A DNA stretch of 64,000 bases. Origin: Luscinia megarhynchos. Taxonomy: Eukaryota; Chordata; Aves; Passeriformes; Turdidae. The stretch is taken from the NCBI GenBank assembly GCA_034336665.1, contig JAPFBE010000002.1, forward strand, positions 39,163,406 to 39,227,405. Direction: 5' to 3'. Position numbers and translations under genes: made by a program. The notes beneath the pieces were generated by a model. The model was not told the DNA's origin, ran no database searches, and worked only from the letters and a program-made list of their open reading frames with translations. This document shows positions 27,029-39,285 of the stretch, piece by piece. Position 1 is the stretch's first letter. The number at the start of each line of letters is the position of its first letter.

Positions 27029-28660
27029 TATTTGAACTGACCTGGAGAGCACAGGCAGAATGTTTCAAAGGAAGCCCATTATCCAAGTTGTTTGGGGATC
27101 ACGTGCCCCCTTATTTCCTAAAGCAGCTCCTGGCTCATCTCTACAAGATTCTGTGTTGTCTGGGCACTGACTGCCAGAGGCCAACCCATTTTCTGTAGGA
27201 ATACCTGGCATCAACCTTTGTGATTGAGTCCTCAGACCTCTGATTTTACCCATGTGAAAGGCAAAAGCAATTATTTGTGGTTCTAATGCTAGACTCTAAT
27301 TTCCAGAGAGGATTTAGATTTACAGAATATTACTTATAGGTGGGAGAAAATGTCCTTAAGGCAGCCCCAAAGCTTCATTAGCAAGTTTGGACTGGAATGA
27401 TCTGCAGAGACATAAATTAAAATGTTAAGTTTTGTAGATGTGCCGCAGGATGGGACAAAGCATATGTTTATATCCTATGAAATAAACTGTGAAAGAAAAT
27501 AAAGATTACAAGAAGACTGTAGGAAACACAAAGAATTTGTTGCTGCAATATTGTTTGTCTTGTGAAGGAAACCATGGTGTGTATTTCTTAGTAATGTCAG
27601 CTGATGGAGCTGAGACCATAAAATGTTCCTTGCCACTAGCAGAACATTTCTATTGCCAGTTATTGATCGTATTACTAGTTATTGTGAAAAACATATATTA
27701 TAAATTGCATTACTTTTTTCTTTTTTTTTCTTTTAGCTTCTGTGAAAAGTTGCTGTGCAGTGAGCAGAGGAAGCTGCTGCCACAGAAATTCTCTGGAGAA
27801 ACAGAGGGGCAGATTTCCTCTCTACAGCCTATGTTTAGGATGGCAAATAACAGGCAGGCAGGCAAGTAGGCTTGTTGATTGCCTTGCTTTTTCAAGAATC
27901 CTTGTTTGTATATGGTGGCTGCCCAGTTCCCACTGATGGCCTGCAAGTCCCAGGCTGGCTGAAATAGTGAGTTATTCAATAAGAATATCTCAGTACTGCA
28001 GGTGATGAGCTTATACAGAGAAACAGAGAACTGCAAGGGCTTCTGAACAGTGTTCAAAAACACTGGTAACACTCAAGCAGTAGGAAAGCAGGCAAAATAG
28101 TTTGGCATTTAAGCTATGATTAAAAGCACACATAGGAAAATCAAATCACAAATGGCAAAATAGCAGGAGGCAGATCTGGATAAACTTTGCTGTTGTGGCT
28201 GCCACAGATCAAAATGTTCCAGACAAAAGGAATCTCTGTTGTGTTCCTGATGTAATTTAAATTTAAATTGTAGCCTTCAGTTCCATAGCATCTGATTTCT
28301 ACATTTTTCCTCCTGATCAGGATAAGTGATTATTGGTTTTTATTTCAGATCTGTAAAAACAACAATAAAATTCCACTTCTCCACCTCATCTTTTTTGAGG
28401 TGCATCTAACCCCCCAGCTTCCCCACTGTAAGACCTGTCCCTTCCATCCAGCTCCCTATCTATTGCTTTCTAAGCACAATAATGTAGGAATATTAATAAT
28501 TCATGTACTTGTCTTGCTTTCATTTTCCTCTTCCCAGGCTCAGCCACAGCTAAGGTTCAGGCCCTGAACAAAACGCTGGCTATCACTGCACACCAATTGC
28601 CTTGATGTGCTCTTTGGCTTCTCCTCAGAAATGACTCCCCTGGCAGGGCTAGTGGAGCAC
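27029..28660. other. Unique DNA, no gene recognised
   Basis: A short (CAGG)3 run lies at 27851-27864. Two strong acceptor-like pyrimidine tracts end near 27736 and 28537, but the frames after them are short or close at once. The 126-codon frame at 27489-27869 has no domain and is opposed by a 120-codon frame on minus. Confidence 0.5.
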
Positions 28661-28899
28661 TCCTCCTCTCCTCTCCTCTCCTCTCCTCTCCTCTCCTCTC
28701 CTCTCCTCTCCTCTCTCCTCTCCTCTCCCTCTCCTCTCCTCTCCTCTCCTCTCCTCTCCTCCTCTCCTCTCCTCTCCTCTCCTCTCCTCTCCTCTCCTCT
28801 CCTCTCCTCTCCCTCTCCTCTCCTCTCCTCTCCTCTCCTCTCCTCTCCTCTCCTCTCCTCTCCTCTCCTCTCCTCTCCTCTCCTCTCCTCTCCTCTCCC
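28661..28899. repeat. Large (CCTCT)n / (AGAGG)n pentanucleotide array
   Basis: About 239 bp of almost pure CCTCT units, roughly 47 copies, with all pyrimidines on the plus strand. Only a few register breaks are seen (near 28713, 28728, 28760 and 28812). The last block of about 85 bp is uninterrupted. Long homopurine-homopyrimidine tracts can form triplex (H-DNA). Since 5 is not a multiple of 3 and the 15-base period holds no stop, all frames read through, which explains the low-complexity S/L/P frame on plus (28607-28966) and the E/R/G frame on minus. Neither is a gene. Confidence 0.97.
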
Positions 28900-31800
28900 A
28901 TTTGAGTTTTCTCCTAGAGGCTCATTGCTGCAGCTCTTGTCCTTCAGCAGTCTTCTGCTTTTGTGAGAAAAGCAAAAGGTGATATTAATGTTTATGTTTT
29001 ATTCAGATCAGAACACCTTAAATCCTGGTTTACAGTACTGACTACATGCTTCCAGGACAGAATATCAAAATACACTTTCAGTCTAAATGGCTTTTATTTT
29101 TTTTCCTTTTCCAGAAAAGTATCAAAAGCAGATAATGCTGTTTATTATATAACAATTTAAGATTATTTTAGAAATAATCCAAAAGGTTTTTCCAAGATGC
29201 TCCTTTCACATGCTGAGCTCTTCTGAGGAGGAAATCATGTTCATCCACTTTTTAATTGCTTAATTATTTGTATGAAATGCAGACTTATTAGTTATAGCCA
29301 TTCCACATTTCTCAGAGAGAGATAAAAATATTTTGAATGAAAATGCTTCTGAATAAGTTGTTTGAATGACTGATTACCACTACTGGCTCTTATTACACAA
29401 ACATGAATATGTCACTTTATTTGTCAATATCTTGTGAGTTTAAAATTTGTCTTTCACTGTCTGGCTTTGTAGCTGAGCAAGAATTTCTTTATAAAAAGAG
29501 AAAATAATTAGATTTTGTTTTAGTAGTAAAAGGAGATTTTTTTAACAAGTTGCTTTCATTCTCATGCCTTTGACTAATAAAAGAAAGGCATAAATATAGA
29601 AAGTAAAGTTATCTGGAAGCAGAGGTTCCTGGTCAATGATAGATAAGGAAGATGAAGCATAGTCAAAATCAAATATGCCTAAAATAATTATGCTTTACAG
29701 CATTATATTGTGTATATATATATTATATATTACAAAATATTTTAAGTAACTCAGAGAGGAGGATGCTAAAGGATATACTGACTAGAGATCTGTGCCAGTA
29801 ATAAGCAATCTTGGATCCTGAATATGTGATGGCTTTCTCCTGTGCCAGTAATATTGTTCTGAAAACTAAATGTTAGCCAAAAATATTTTTTTTAGCTAAA
29901 ATTTTTGTTAATGTCTCTAATTTCTTCCAAGTAGACTAGTGGCAAATAAAGCATTAGAAAAAAATTGGTGTTTTTTAAAATTGTCCCTGCCCTCCAAGAT
30001 GCACAGATAAGAGGGGTCAAGATACAGTGCTTCACATCTGGGGCACAAGCAGAACTGGATACAGGTTCAGTATCACATTTATTGTGTGTGCAGCCAGCCC
30101 CACCTTTTACCCCAGAGCTCTTCCTGCTGCTTGGTTCTCCCTTTCCAGCCTCCAGCTCACCAGCACCACTGCTCTGCACTTGACCTGCTGCTTTTCAGGG
30201 ATGAGATAGCAGCTCTGCAGTCATCCAAGAATACTCATAATCTCCTCCAGCCACTCATTTAACTCTGACAATACCTCAAATGTCCTGTTTATATGTTAGA
30301 TTAAAACTCCTGCTCCTACTCAAATGGATTTAAACTCTCAGTGGCTACTCTCCCTACACTTACCCCTGCGTTGTGACTGCTGCTCTGTTCCACCATCACC
30401 CTGCAGATCAGCTGGGCTGGATGGCACCTTTCTCCCTGTTTACTCCCATCTGTGCAAGGCTGAGTGTCCTTCTGCAGCCAGGGGTGAGCAAAACTGCAGA
30501 TCCTACGGCGAGGTTCACCCTGCATATTTAATTTTGCTCACCCTCTTTCAAAACCGGTAGCAGAAATTGTAAGGAAACAAGTAGGGAAAACTTTGCTGCC
30601 GTATACATTGTTCACATTAGTCAGACACTGTTAGGAAGGTGATGCTGGAATAAATGATTCTTTGGTCCAGGTGCAGGCTTTTTGCCTTAGAAAAGATATC
30701 ATGACTTCCTGTTTTCTTCTTTACCCTGAGACAGGGATACTTGAACTATGTGGATAGAACACAGAATGGTGCATTTTCTCCCTTCTCCAGAGTTTTTCCC
30801 ACTACCTGTGTGACAGTGAGCTCAATTGTTTGATAACTCACAAAGCATTCTGATGGTACTTTTTTCAGCCTTTGTTTTAGAGCAACTCTCTAAAGTGCAG
30901 ACTAACTAAGAGCTGCAGTTCTGCTTTGTCTAACGCTCGGCAGTCTCAAAATCAGGCACTCCTGTGAGCACAGAGACGATTCATTCTGTGGCATTTCCTG
31001 GTTAACCAGTGCTGTGCCTTGAATCCCCACAGCTAGGTCAGCACAGCTTTTCACCTCCAGTAGCTCTTTACTTCTGTGCTCCTGGGACTTCAGATTATTC
31101 TCTGCTGCTGTGGAAATGTGTGCAAAGTCAGGTAATGGTCAGTGGATATTATCATTTTTGTAGTACATTACATAGCCTTTAAAAATGAAAATTGTAAAAA
31201 AAGATCAGGAAGTTATTTGGATTAATCACTTATATTTAGTATTACAGCTGTTCTTGGGATGATTGCACAATGATAGAAAGGTGCAAGGGAGATCAGAATC
31301 TGGTCCCTCAGGTTCTCCTCTCCTCATCTCCTGCCATAGGAATGTAATTTCCTACCTTCTTCGGTCAATCACAGTGTGCTTTCATCAGATTTCCCTTTTT
31401 TCCAGATTGTGGAAACATAAAAGATTAAATTCACAGAATCCTTATTGTATCAGTTATAATATCAGATAAAAAACAATCTCCCTGATTCTAAATGCTTACA
31501 GAATATCCTTTCTTTCAGACACATAGCAGGGCTGTAAGTTAAACCATAGCTGAGGTGAGAATGGCAAGTTCCTTACCCGGTGATGTATTTGCTTAAGCTC
31601 TCTTTCCATTAGGGCACCTGGATCTATAACTTCATGTTATAAAATAAGTGTTATTCATTTATGAGTGAACATGCTGCACTGTTCCTTCTTGTGGGACTTA
31701 CTGCTGCTAGTAGGGGACTCTTTTCTTTTGCTGGAAGCAGTCAGGAAAATCTCAGCAGGCCTTTGTACAATTATCGCAGCCCCAGGTTTCCATCTAGTGC

Positions 31801-32991
31801 ACTTCCAGCTTTGCTGTTCCTAGCCAGTGGGAATTTAGCAAACTACTTGGAAGGAGATCTGGTCACTGAGGCAGCAAAATCTACCTTCTTCTAGCATACC
31901 AGAAGGTAGGCTGCAGCTTGAGAGCTGCACTGTGCCTTTTCACACAGAGATCTCACCAGGGAGAGAGTCCCAGGGTTGGACACAGTACCCAAAAATAAAC
32001 ACCTTTCAGTGCTTTCATTATGGGGCTTGTAGTTTTTCCTCCTTTTGTCTTGGCTTAGGAAATTGGATGAAATATCTTGCCTGTTTGGCCAGGTAGAGGA
32101 GAAGGGGATAATTTCAATGGATGCCCTAAATTTATTAGCTTTCCCTGTCTGCCATGAGCAAAGGCAGGAAGCGACTCTCAAAACATCTCTTACAAGCAGA
32201 TCAAACCTATAGATGTCTGTGTCAGAAATATTTGAAAGCATGATTAAATAAAGTCGTCTGAGCCAGGCACATTTAAAAAAATAAGCACTGCATTACTTCA
32301 AGTTGCTGTAAATAGCAATTTACTTTGGTTATTTCCTTTAATTACAGCGCTCCATCTTTACACAAGGTTGTATTTAGGAACAAAGGGACCAGTGTCACTG
32401 TAAGGTGTATGCTATAATAGAGACATTTATATTAGGCTTCAGGAGAAGCCTACAGTGTATCCAGCAATTCTGTGGCTCTTGTGACCACCGACCCTTCTCT
32501 GCTTTTGTTAATGAGTTTTTTTCCTTTTATATATGTGCTCATTAGGCTCTTTCTGGTTCTGCTATGAAGTTCTCCCAACACTTCAGCTATTACCTTGCAC
32601 TGTTATTACTTTTCTGACAGATAGTATCAGAATAAGCCAGAATTAAAATAGACTCTCCTCCATTATATAGAATGTACAGATTTTAAGGGAAACAATGCAA
32701 CCCCAAACTTTTCACCTAACAAGAGTTATAAATGAGCAAATTGCTCCAAATGTTTTTAGAAAGAAACAGGAAACCAAGTTATCTAGCAAACCTATTTGTA
32801 CACAGTAGGCAACCTTGGGTTGCAGACAGGACTAATAAACAAAGAGTGACAACCTGTTTCTTTTAACGACAAGTTGACATATTTATTATTATTATTGCAC
32901 AAAAGTATTCAGCAGACTCATCTTTCACACTAAAGCCCCATTCTCCTTTTCTCCAGACAGAGTATGTAGTCTTACTGCACTCAGGTCGAGT
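28900..32991. other. Unique DNA, mostly AT-rich
   Basis: A short TA repeat lies at 29708-29731. Moderately GC-richer stretches occur at 30000-30560 and 30900-31130, with frames on both strands but no recognised product. The 116-codon minus frame (32241 to 31891) has no domain. No known transposon was recognised. Confidence 0.5.
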
Positions 32992-33011
32992 AAAAAAAAA
33001 AAAAAAAAAAA
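32992..33011. repeat. Poly(A) tract of 20
   Basis: An uninterrupted run of 20 A after ctcaggtcgagt. No retrocopy body was recognised upstream. Confidence 0.85.
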
Positions 33012-33466
33012 TTAAACACAGCACTTTTGGAATAAAAAAAGATATTTGACAGCCTGTGGTTTACTGTACTGGAACATAAAATTTAATATTTTTCTTATCT
33101 AAATAAAGTTTTATATGCTCATTTTTGTGAAGTTAAATTACAGCTACCAAAAGTGACTTTTATATCACTTAAGTTGAATTTCTACTTCTTCATGAACTGG
33201 AACACCATTTCCTATAAAATATGGCTGATTGTTCTACTTAAATAAGATGTGTTAAAACTTCTAGGGCATTAAATCTCACAGTTTAGAAATGATAGAACCA
33301 CTTACAATATATGAAAACTGCTATAATGAACTTCAAATATAAACTAAGTTACCATAAAATGGGCTTATTTTTCTGTGCTTAGTGGGACATTTTCCAATAA
33401 TAGCATTTTCTACCACAAAAGTGACAATTTACTTTTGCTCAAAGACATAATCTCCTTAGTTTTGCT

Positions 33467-33468
<2 letters not shown>
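33012..33468. other. AT-rich unique DNA
   Basis: No gene or repeat was recognised. Composition is low in CpG and rich in A and T. Confidence 0.5.

Positions 33469-33499
<31 letters not shown>
33469..33499. repeat. Poly(T) tract of 31
   Basis: This uninterrupted run of 31 T is the longest homopolymer in the window. Read on the minus strand it would be a poly(A) tail, but the DNA next to it (33500 onward) shows no recognisable gene-derived sequence. Confidence 0.9.
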
Positions 33500-33501
<2 letters not shown>

Positions 33502-35260
33502 AACAGAAACATGGATATATAAAAGAATTTACATTTTATTGAACTAGACTTTAGGGTAGCTACTGATCAAGATGCACTTTCCAACCATGAACATGTAGAC
33601 ACTGTGTATGCAAACTTCACACTGGAAATTAATGAATATCTATTCAGCATGTCACTTAATTGAAGGTCTATTAATTAAATCATTCAAATGAAATTGTGTT
33701 AAGCCATGGAAATATCTAGATCACAATGATTTTTCTTCTTACTGTCCATTTTTGTTTATATTTTGCATAGGTGTTGAACCTATGCTCTGAAAATGTAGGA
33801 ACCTAGAAATATAATGGTAAAAGAAAATAGAACGATAGTATAATGGGATATGAGTGATGGTTTTGTATGTTCATGCATATACATTTTCTTTTTTTACAAC
33901 AGCTGTCTGGTCAGGGAAATATGTTACTAAGAAAGAAAGTTCTATTCTTATTCATATAATTATGTTGCCATAACTGGAGGACAAAATAAGGACTTCTAAC
34001 TTTATAAGGTTGTCATTAGTTTAATAAAAAAATTCTATGCTGTTAGAATAGCCTCAACCCCAAACTAAATCAACCTAATTACAGTGGAAAGAAATAGGAA
34101 AAATACTTTTAAATTCTCCAAACCTCGTATTTTATTTGCACCGTGCAGCATAACTCATTCAGTAAATAGATCTTTTGGTTTTGCGTAAATGCTGATAACA
34201 TTGAAGATACAGCCAAGTGACTAAAAATTTTAGAATTCTTGGGATTTTATAATTTTAGCATTGCATATAAACCCTTCTGTGAGTGGATAGCAATTCTGTT
34301 AACACAAAATGAAAGGCAAACTACACATTCAAAAATTATGTCACCAGCATCCCCTTTATTAAATGCTTGGAAACATCTTATGTCATGTCCATATTTCTTG
34401 CTTGAAATTCTGCTGGGTTTGAATGTGACCTAATACAAAGATACTGTCACATTCTCTTGCGGGAATTCAAACTTTGCAGAAAATGCAGGGCTTTTTCCCC
34501 CACGTGCTTTCACTAAAAAAACCCATCACACTATTTTAGGTGTCCTCCATCCTGCCAGTTCCCTGCACATTGTTTTATAATACCTGCATTTTATGGGAAA
34601 AAAAATCAGCCCAAAATGCCAACACAATTTTTACATTACCAGGGATATACTAGAAAAGTGCCATTATTGAGTTTGCAGCCTATTCCTGTTCATTCATGAA
34701 TGAATAATGTTAGAATTAACATGAGCTATAGTGCATTATTTATTATTTCTCTGGATTTGATGCTTAGCAGAGGTGTTAAAGTCTGATGCCTTTTAAATGT
34801 AATTCATTTCCTTCCATTACGTATTTTGCTGGCTAAAAGACCCCCTTCATTTTTATTTTGCTACTGCTGTTTTAGGGTAATACTTAAAATTAGAAAAATA
34901 TCAAAATTATTTCAAATTATTAATTAAATAGAGCAATTAGAAACATGCAATTATTTAGTGTCTTTCAATAGATACAGAAGAAAACTGAAATCTAGGCATG
35001 TGGCTAATATCTACATGCCTATCATGAAAATGAAAACAAAATTATGCTCTTATGCTCTTTTACTGTGATTTTTATTTTTGAAAGCTCAAGAACTAGCAAG
35101 AAAGTATCCAGGCTGGAAGTCTGACACCATCAAAGTAATGAGAAATTAATTCACAGTAGCATAACTGTGCGGTGATTGTTTGTTCTTGTTTAAACAAGAT
35201 TCTTATTTATGTTGTTAAAGGCTCAAGATTAATATTTTATGATTCATAATACACGGCGTT
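33500..35260. other. AT- and TAAT-rich block, candidate conserved non-coding DNA
   Basis: The stretch is rich in homeodomain-type TAAT/ATTA cores (dense at 33620-33690 and 34900-34940). It contains two perfect palindromes, a 16-bp one at 34689-34704 and a 14-bp one at 35185-35198 (CTTGTTTAAACAAG). No transposon was recognised in about 1.7 kb. Such composition is common in conserved enhancers near developmental genes but also in plain AT-rich DNA, so the call is an inference only. Confidence 0.25.
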
Positions 35261-37134
35261 GAAGGTTGGTGAACTAGGCAGTGAAACAGTAATTTCCTGA
35301 GAAGCATTTTCAGCACAAGCAGAACTGTACAAATCCTGTGCAAAAGAGGCTGCTGGAGATGGATCCATATAGAAATTGAGAGTACCAGTTAGAAGCTGGG
35401 AAAACATCCTGTCTGACTGCAAAAATCTAGCTACTGTGTATCAAGAGCAAATTGAACAGAAAAAGATTCTTACAGGCACTGTGAGAATGCTTTCTCACCT
35501 GTGGGTATATCTGATTATCAGACTCAGTTATGAGGGTTTTGGCAAGACTTGAAAATTCCTGCCATGACTTCTGTCTACTCAAAACAAGCTGTTGGCTAGT
35601 GTTCTTGGCAAGCTTAGCATTTGCTGCAAGGCTTCTGAAAAAAAAATGTTTCAGTCCTTAATCACTTAAGAGAACAATTGCTTCCCCAAGGCTTCTGTCT
35701 GCAATTTAAGTCAATGCATCTCTTCTGTAGAGATGCCATGTGACACATCCCACAACAACCTTAATTTGAATTTGCAGACCATATTTTCAACGTTTTCAAA
35801 ATAACTCTGAAATTCCCTATGCATCTCTGCAGCTATCCAGACTGTAAATTTCCAGAGTCTAAAGCATAGCCTGGAATATGGGTCATAGTGCCTAAAAGAA
35901 AACTGAAAGGAACCAGACCTGCAGTGGGCAAGAAGAGCTGGGCAGAGCTAGAAAGGACTTCCCACTTTGAATATTTATGAGATGCTTGTTGATTGGACAG
36001 AACAACATTAAGTACCACCACACCACCCAAGCTTTTCTCAGACACTGAGTTATCAGGTACTTCGGCTCACATCAGGTTTTGTATTATTATTATTATCAAA
36101 CATTCTAAACATAAACAGAAGTTGTGACATCCAGCCCTTTGTGCCCATGCAAAGGCTGGTCTGGCCAACCTGACTGCTTGGTCAGCCTAGCTGGCCTTGG
36201 TGGCTGGCTCCTCCTGCAAGCACACTGCATCTTGCACTGCCCCAAGCGATTGTTTGTGAATCTCAGCTGGAATTTCTCAGCTTGAAATCTGTGTTTCAGG
36301 CTCTGAACACCCTCTTCCTTCTGCCATCATGCCAACATGAGAAGGCAGTGCATAAATTAACAGTTGTTAAATGCACTGATGAATCCAAAGCCAGACTAAT
36401 CTGAACCTCTCTTCTGTAGAAGGAGGCACAAGAAGGAAAAGCACATTTCAGAGTCATTTAAATGCCTGCTAACTTCAGACATGTGAACTGAGCAGGAGGG
36501 ATTAGGAAAGCAAAGAATGCCAACAGCCACAATTTATGTCTGGACAGTTCCATCCCTTTTTTAAATAATGGACAAAGACTTAAATCCACAGTAGCTTTAT
36601 TTAACTCTTGTTTATTCTAGTGGTAATTATAAATGTAAGTAGGGACCAGACAATGAAATGCATTTCTTCAGGAAACTTGGTCTGTGTGGTTTGAGTAGGA
36701 TTGTGTTGCAACTTGTTCCCCTAAGGCTTCAAATACCTCTCACCCAAAACTGTAACGTAAAGTATGAAAATGCAATGAATAAATAAAGAAATTTAAATTA
36801 CCTAATTAATTAAAATCCTGGAAAATTAGTATTAAAATTGCATCCCTTGAAATAATAAGATTATTTACAGGTTCTTTCTACTCCTTATTAAAACCATAAA
36901 TTGCTTAAATAGGAAAGAAATTTTGGAAAATGTACTTTCTATACAGCATTTTAATTGAGTTGTTTTACTGAAATGATTGTACACAACTGGAGAAAACCTT
37001 TTTTCTTTTAATCCATCTAATTATTTTTGTATGTGTGTATAATTTATTTTTCTGAAATTCTGGAAATGAAAAAGGTTTAGAGAGGACCAAAACCTCCACC
37101 CAGACATTCCAGCAATACAAAACATGCCCTGATT
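35261..37134. other. Unique DNA, no gene recognised
   Basis: A GC-richer segment at 36120-36330 is rich in TGGCC/GGCTGG-like words and remains unidentified. Frames are 70 codons or fewer. A short (ATT)n run lies near 36081-36096. Confidence 0.5.
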
Positions 37135-37213
37135 AAAAAAAAAACAAACAACAACAACAAAACCTTTTAGTCAACACCCATTAAGAAAACAAACAAATAA
37201 CCAACCAATCAAA
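37135..37213. repeat. Low-complexity A/C-rich (CAA)n and (CAAA)n tract
   Basis: An A-run of 10 leads into caaacaacaacaacaaaacc. A second block (37185-37213) of aaacaaacaaataacc units follows after about 20 bases. It is simple low-complexity sequence. Confidence 0.8.
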
Positions 37214-37884
37214 CCAGAGGCTAAGCAGCAGAGCAATGAAGTCAGCATCAGCACAATAAAGCATATTTGTGTGTCCTGCATCTTGTCATTATTCATGTGT
37301 TGCACTCATGTGGCATTTGAAAAACATTGTTTTGTTGGTATTTAGCATGATGACAAATTAACAAATGGAATAAATGGATTACAAGGCAGTTACATTGTCA
37401 TTTATGCCTTTTTCCTCTCCAGTCTGGACTACTACAAAGTGGACTGAGGCTAGTTACAAAAAAGATATACAAGCTTTACAAGGTTCAGCATGTAGCTGGG
37501 TAATTAATGCAGAAAGATTAATAAACATAATTTTGAATCAGTAGGTTTTGTCTTATGCTTGTTGTTAGTTTTGTTATTAATAGGCACAGAACTCATGACA
37601 CTTATTTCATAAATCCTAAAGGGCTGGTACTGGGCTGCCACAGACAGCATTCTTGAGGCAACTTTGAAACAGCTTCTGATAAACAGGGATAATGAAGATG
37701 ATCATCCAGGACCAAACCTCTGAGAAACATGATAAATTAACTTGGGTGATGGTCCACTCTATCACACTGTGGTGCTTCTGAGTACTCCATACCCTCCTGA
37801 TGTGGCACTGTAAACCTCAGTGGGCTATTGTTGAAATGGCCCCAGATTTGAAATGACTTGAAATGGGTTGTTTCCCAAGATTTC
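37214..37884. other. Unique DNA, no gene recognised
   Basis: A pyrimidine tract ending in tttttcctctccag (AG near 37422) is acceptor-like and is followed by a frame of about 24 codons that closes. The AT-rich part around 37240-37410 could be conserved non-coding sequence. No repeat family was recognised. Confidence 0.4.
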
Positions 37885-38200
37885 TGTGGTGGAGAAATGA
37901 CAGGAGTATTTTTTCATGTGTTCCATCCCTGGAGAGACATGATGGCTAAGTAGTGATGCTGCATTTCTAGACTGTGACAAAAAGAGCTTTTTTCTTAAAG
38001 AGACCTCATGGGATCATGATGATTCTGCTGGGCTACAGAGGCTTCTGCAGCATAACTAAGTTTTTCACTTCATGCAGGTGCCACCAAGGCACAGTGCTAA
38101 GTTGTTGCAGCTGCCACTACGCTCTGTTCCTGTCTCTTTCTTATTCTGTAATAAATTTCTTAAACCTTGGTTTGTCCACTCCTCACCCCAGACAGCAGAA
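37885..38200 (+). mobile_element. Possible solo LTR fragment, unclassified
   Basis: The segment could begin with TGTGGTGG. It runs through a GC-balanced region and reaches an AATAAA signal at 38150-38155, followed by cttaaaccttggtttgtccactcc, which resembles the end of the R region and U5 of retroviral LTRs. No target-site duplication, TATA box or internal retroviral sequence was found. It lies about 650 bp upstream of the clear ERVL-type LTR. It could also be unrelated unique DNA with a chance poly(A) signal. Confidence 0.25.
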
Positions 38201-38851
38201 ATCATGACCCCATATATATTCCATTAATGCTTTCCTTTGTTCTGTTCTGGACAAGTAAACAGAATAAAAATTTGTAGCAAAAGTGTTTTGGGTTAATTAT
38301 TTTTTGATGCTAAGTCTGATTATTTGTTTGCTGCATGGTAATTTTTGACGTGTAGTTAAAGTGTACTGCAAGGTACAGGAAGCATTTGGTCTTACCCATG
38401 CAGCCCAGCAAGTTAACACGTGTCAGCTGAGCTGTGCTAACTGCCCAATTTTGTGTTCTTTGCCTGTGGCAGCTCTATAATGGTTCAATTTAGCTGGCCC
38501 TCGGAGAAAGCACCTGCAGAGATTTGGTGTGCCACAGACTGTCTCACCCCTTACAGGCATGCAAAAGCTGTGAGTTTCTCAATTTGCCCACTGCTGTTTT
38601 CTGCATGCTTGTGCTATCTTGGGTTACAGCACACGTAGTGGGGGGATATACCGAGAGCCAGAGGTGCTCCCCAGATGTGAAGCACTGAAGGATGAGCTCC
38701 TTCTGGTACTGCTCACACTCTGGGAAAACGGTAATTGCCTTCCCTTGCCTTTATGACTGCTGCAGGATGCATTCTCAGTCGGGGATAAGTTTCACATTTG
38801 TGGCTGCTGAGGTGATGGGGTGCAGCACAAGGAGCTGAGGTGTTGTGGGGC
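38201..38851. other. Unique DNA between the two LTR-like segments
   Basis: The DNA is mixed, GC-balanced from about 38390 to 38850. No ERV internal sequence (primer-binding site, gag/pol wording) was recognised, so the two LTR-like pieces are not evidently ends of one provirus. Confidence 0.45.
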
Positions 38852-39285
38852 TGTCCTGTTTTCAGCTAGGGTGGAGTTCATTTCTTCTCAATAGCTGTTA
38901 CAGCACTGTGTTTGGGGTTTGGAACGAGAATGGTGTTGATAACACGCTGGTGTTTTGGTTTTTTTGCTTTGTCATGTTTATCCTAAGTCAAGGACTTTTT
39001 TTCCTGGTCTCATGATCTGCCAGTGAGGAGGTACATTAAAAAAAACAAACCCACATAAACAAGGGAGAGAACACAGCTGGGACGGAGATTTGAACTGACT
39101 AAAGGAATATTCCACATCATAGCATCATCATCATCAACAGCAATTATTATTGTCTTTTACTTTATTTTCAATCAGACTGTTCTTAACATGCAAGTTTTAC
39201 TTTGAGTCTCCTCCCCATTCCACAGGGGTGGGGGGAAAAGGGGGAAGTTGAGGAGAGGCTTCGTGATGCTTAATCTTCTGCTGCA
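38852..39285 (+). mobile_element. Solo LTR of an avian ERVL-type endogenous retrovirus
   Basis: The 5' end reads tgtcctgttttcagctaggg, then tggagttcatttc, a gttgataacac phrase, ctaagtcaaggac, a cagctgggac phrase and aaaggaatattccacat, in the order of a widespread avian ERVL LTR. After a deletion, the 3' part resumes with ttttactttattttcaa, then ctcctccccattccacaggg and a G-rich run, ending near a gtgatgcttaa phrase. The TATA and transcription-start region between these halves is missing and is replaced by an ATC triplet expansion (about 39121-39136). No internal proviral genes and no clear target-site duplication were found. The remnant is old and cannot act as a normal promoter as it stands. 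Confidence 0.85.

Noticed and set aside
27690..27869. Very strong pyrimidine tract and AG near 27736, followed by an open frame
   Set aside because: The frame is only about 44 codons beyond the AG, two frames are equally open and no good donor follows.
28500..28620. Acceptor-like tract ending at 28537
   Set aside because: Two frames close within 30 bases and the third within 65. No donor is visible before the CCTCT array.
28557..28966. Long low-complexity frames on both strands (S/L/P-rich on plus, E/R/G-rich on minus)
   Set aside because: They are translations of the CCTCT array, in which no frame can contain a stop.
38201..38851. One provirus spanning both LTR-like segments
   Set aside because: The intervening 650 bp show no primer-binding site or retroviral gene wording, and the two segments are not similar to each other.
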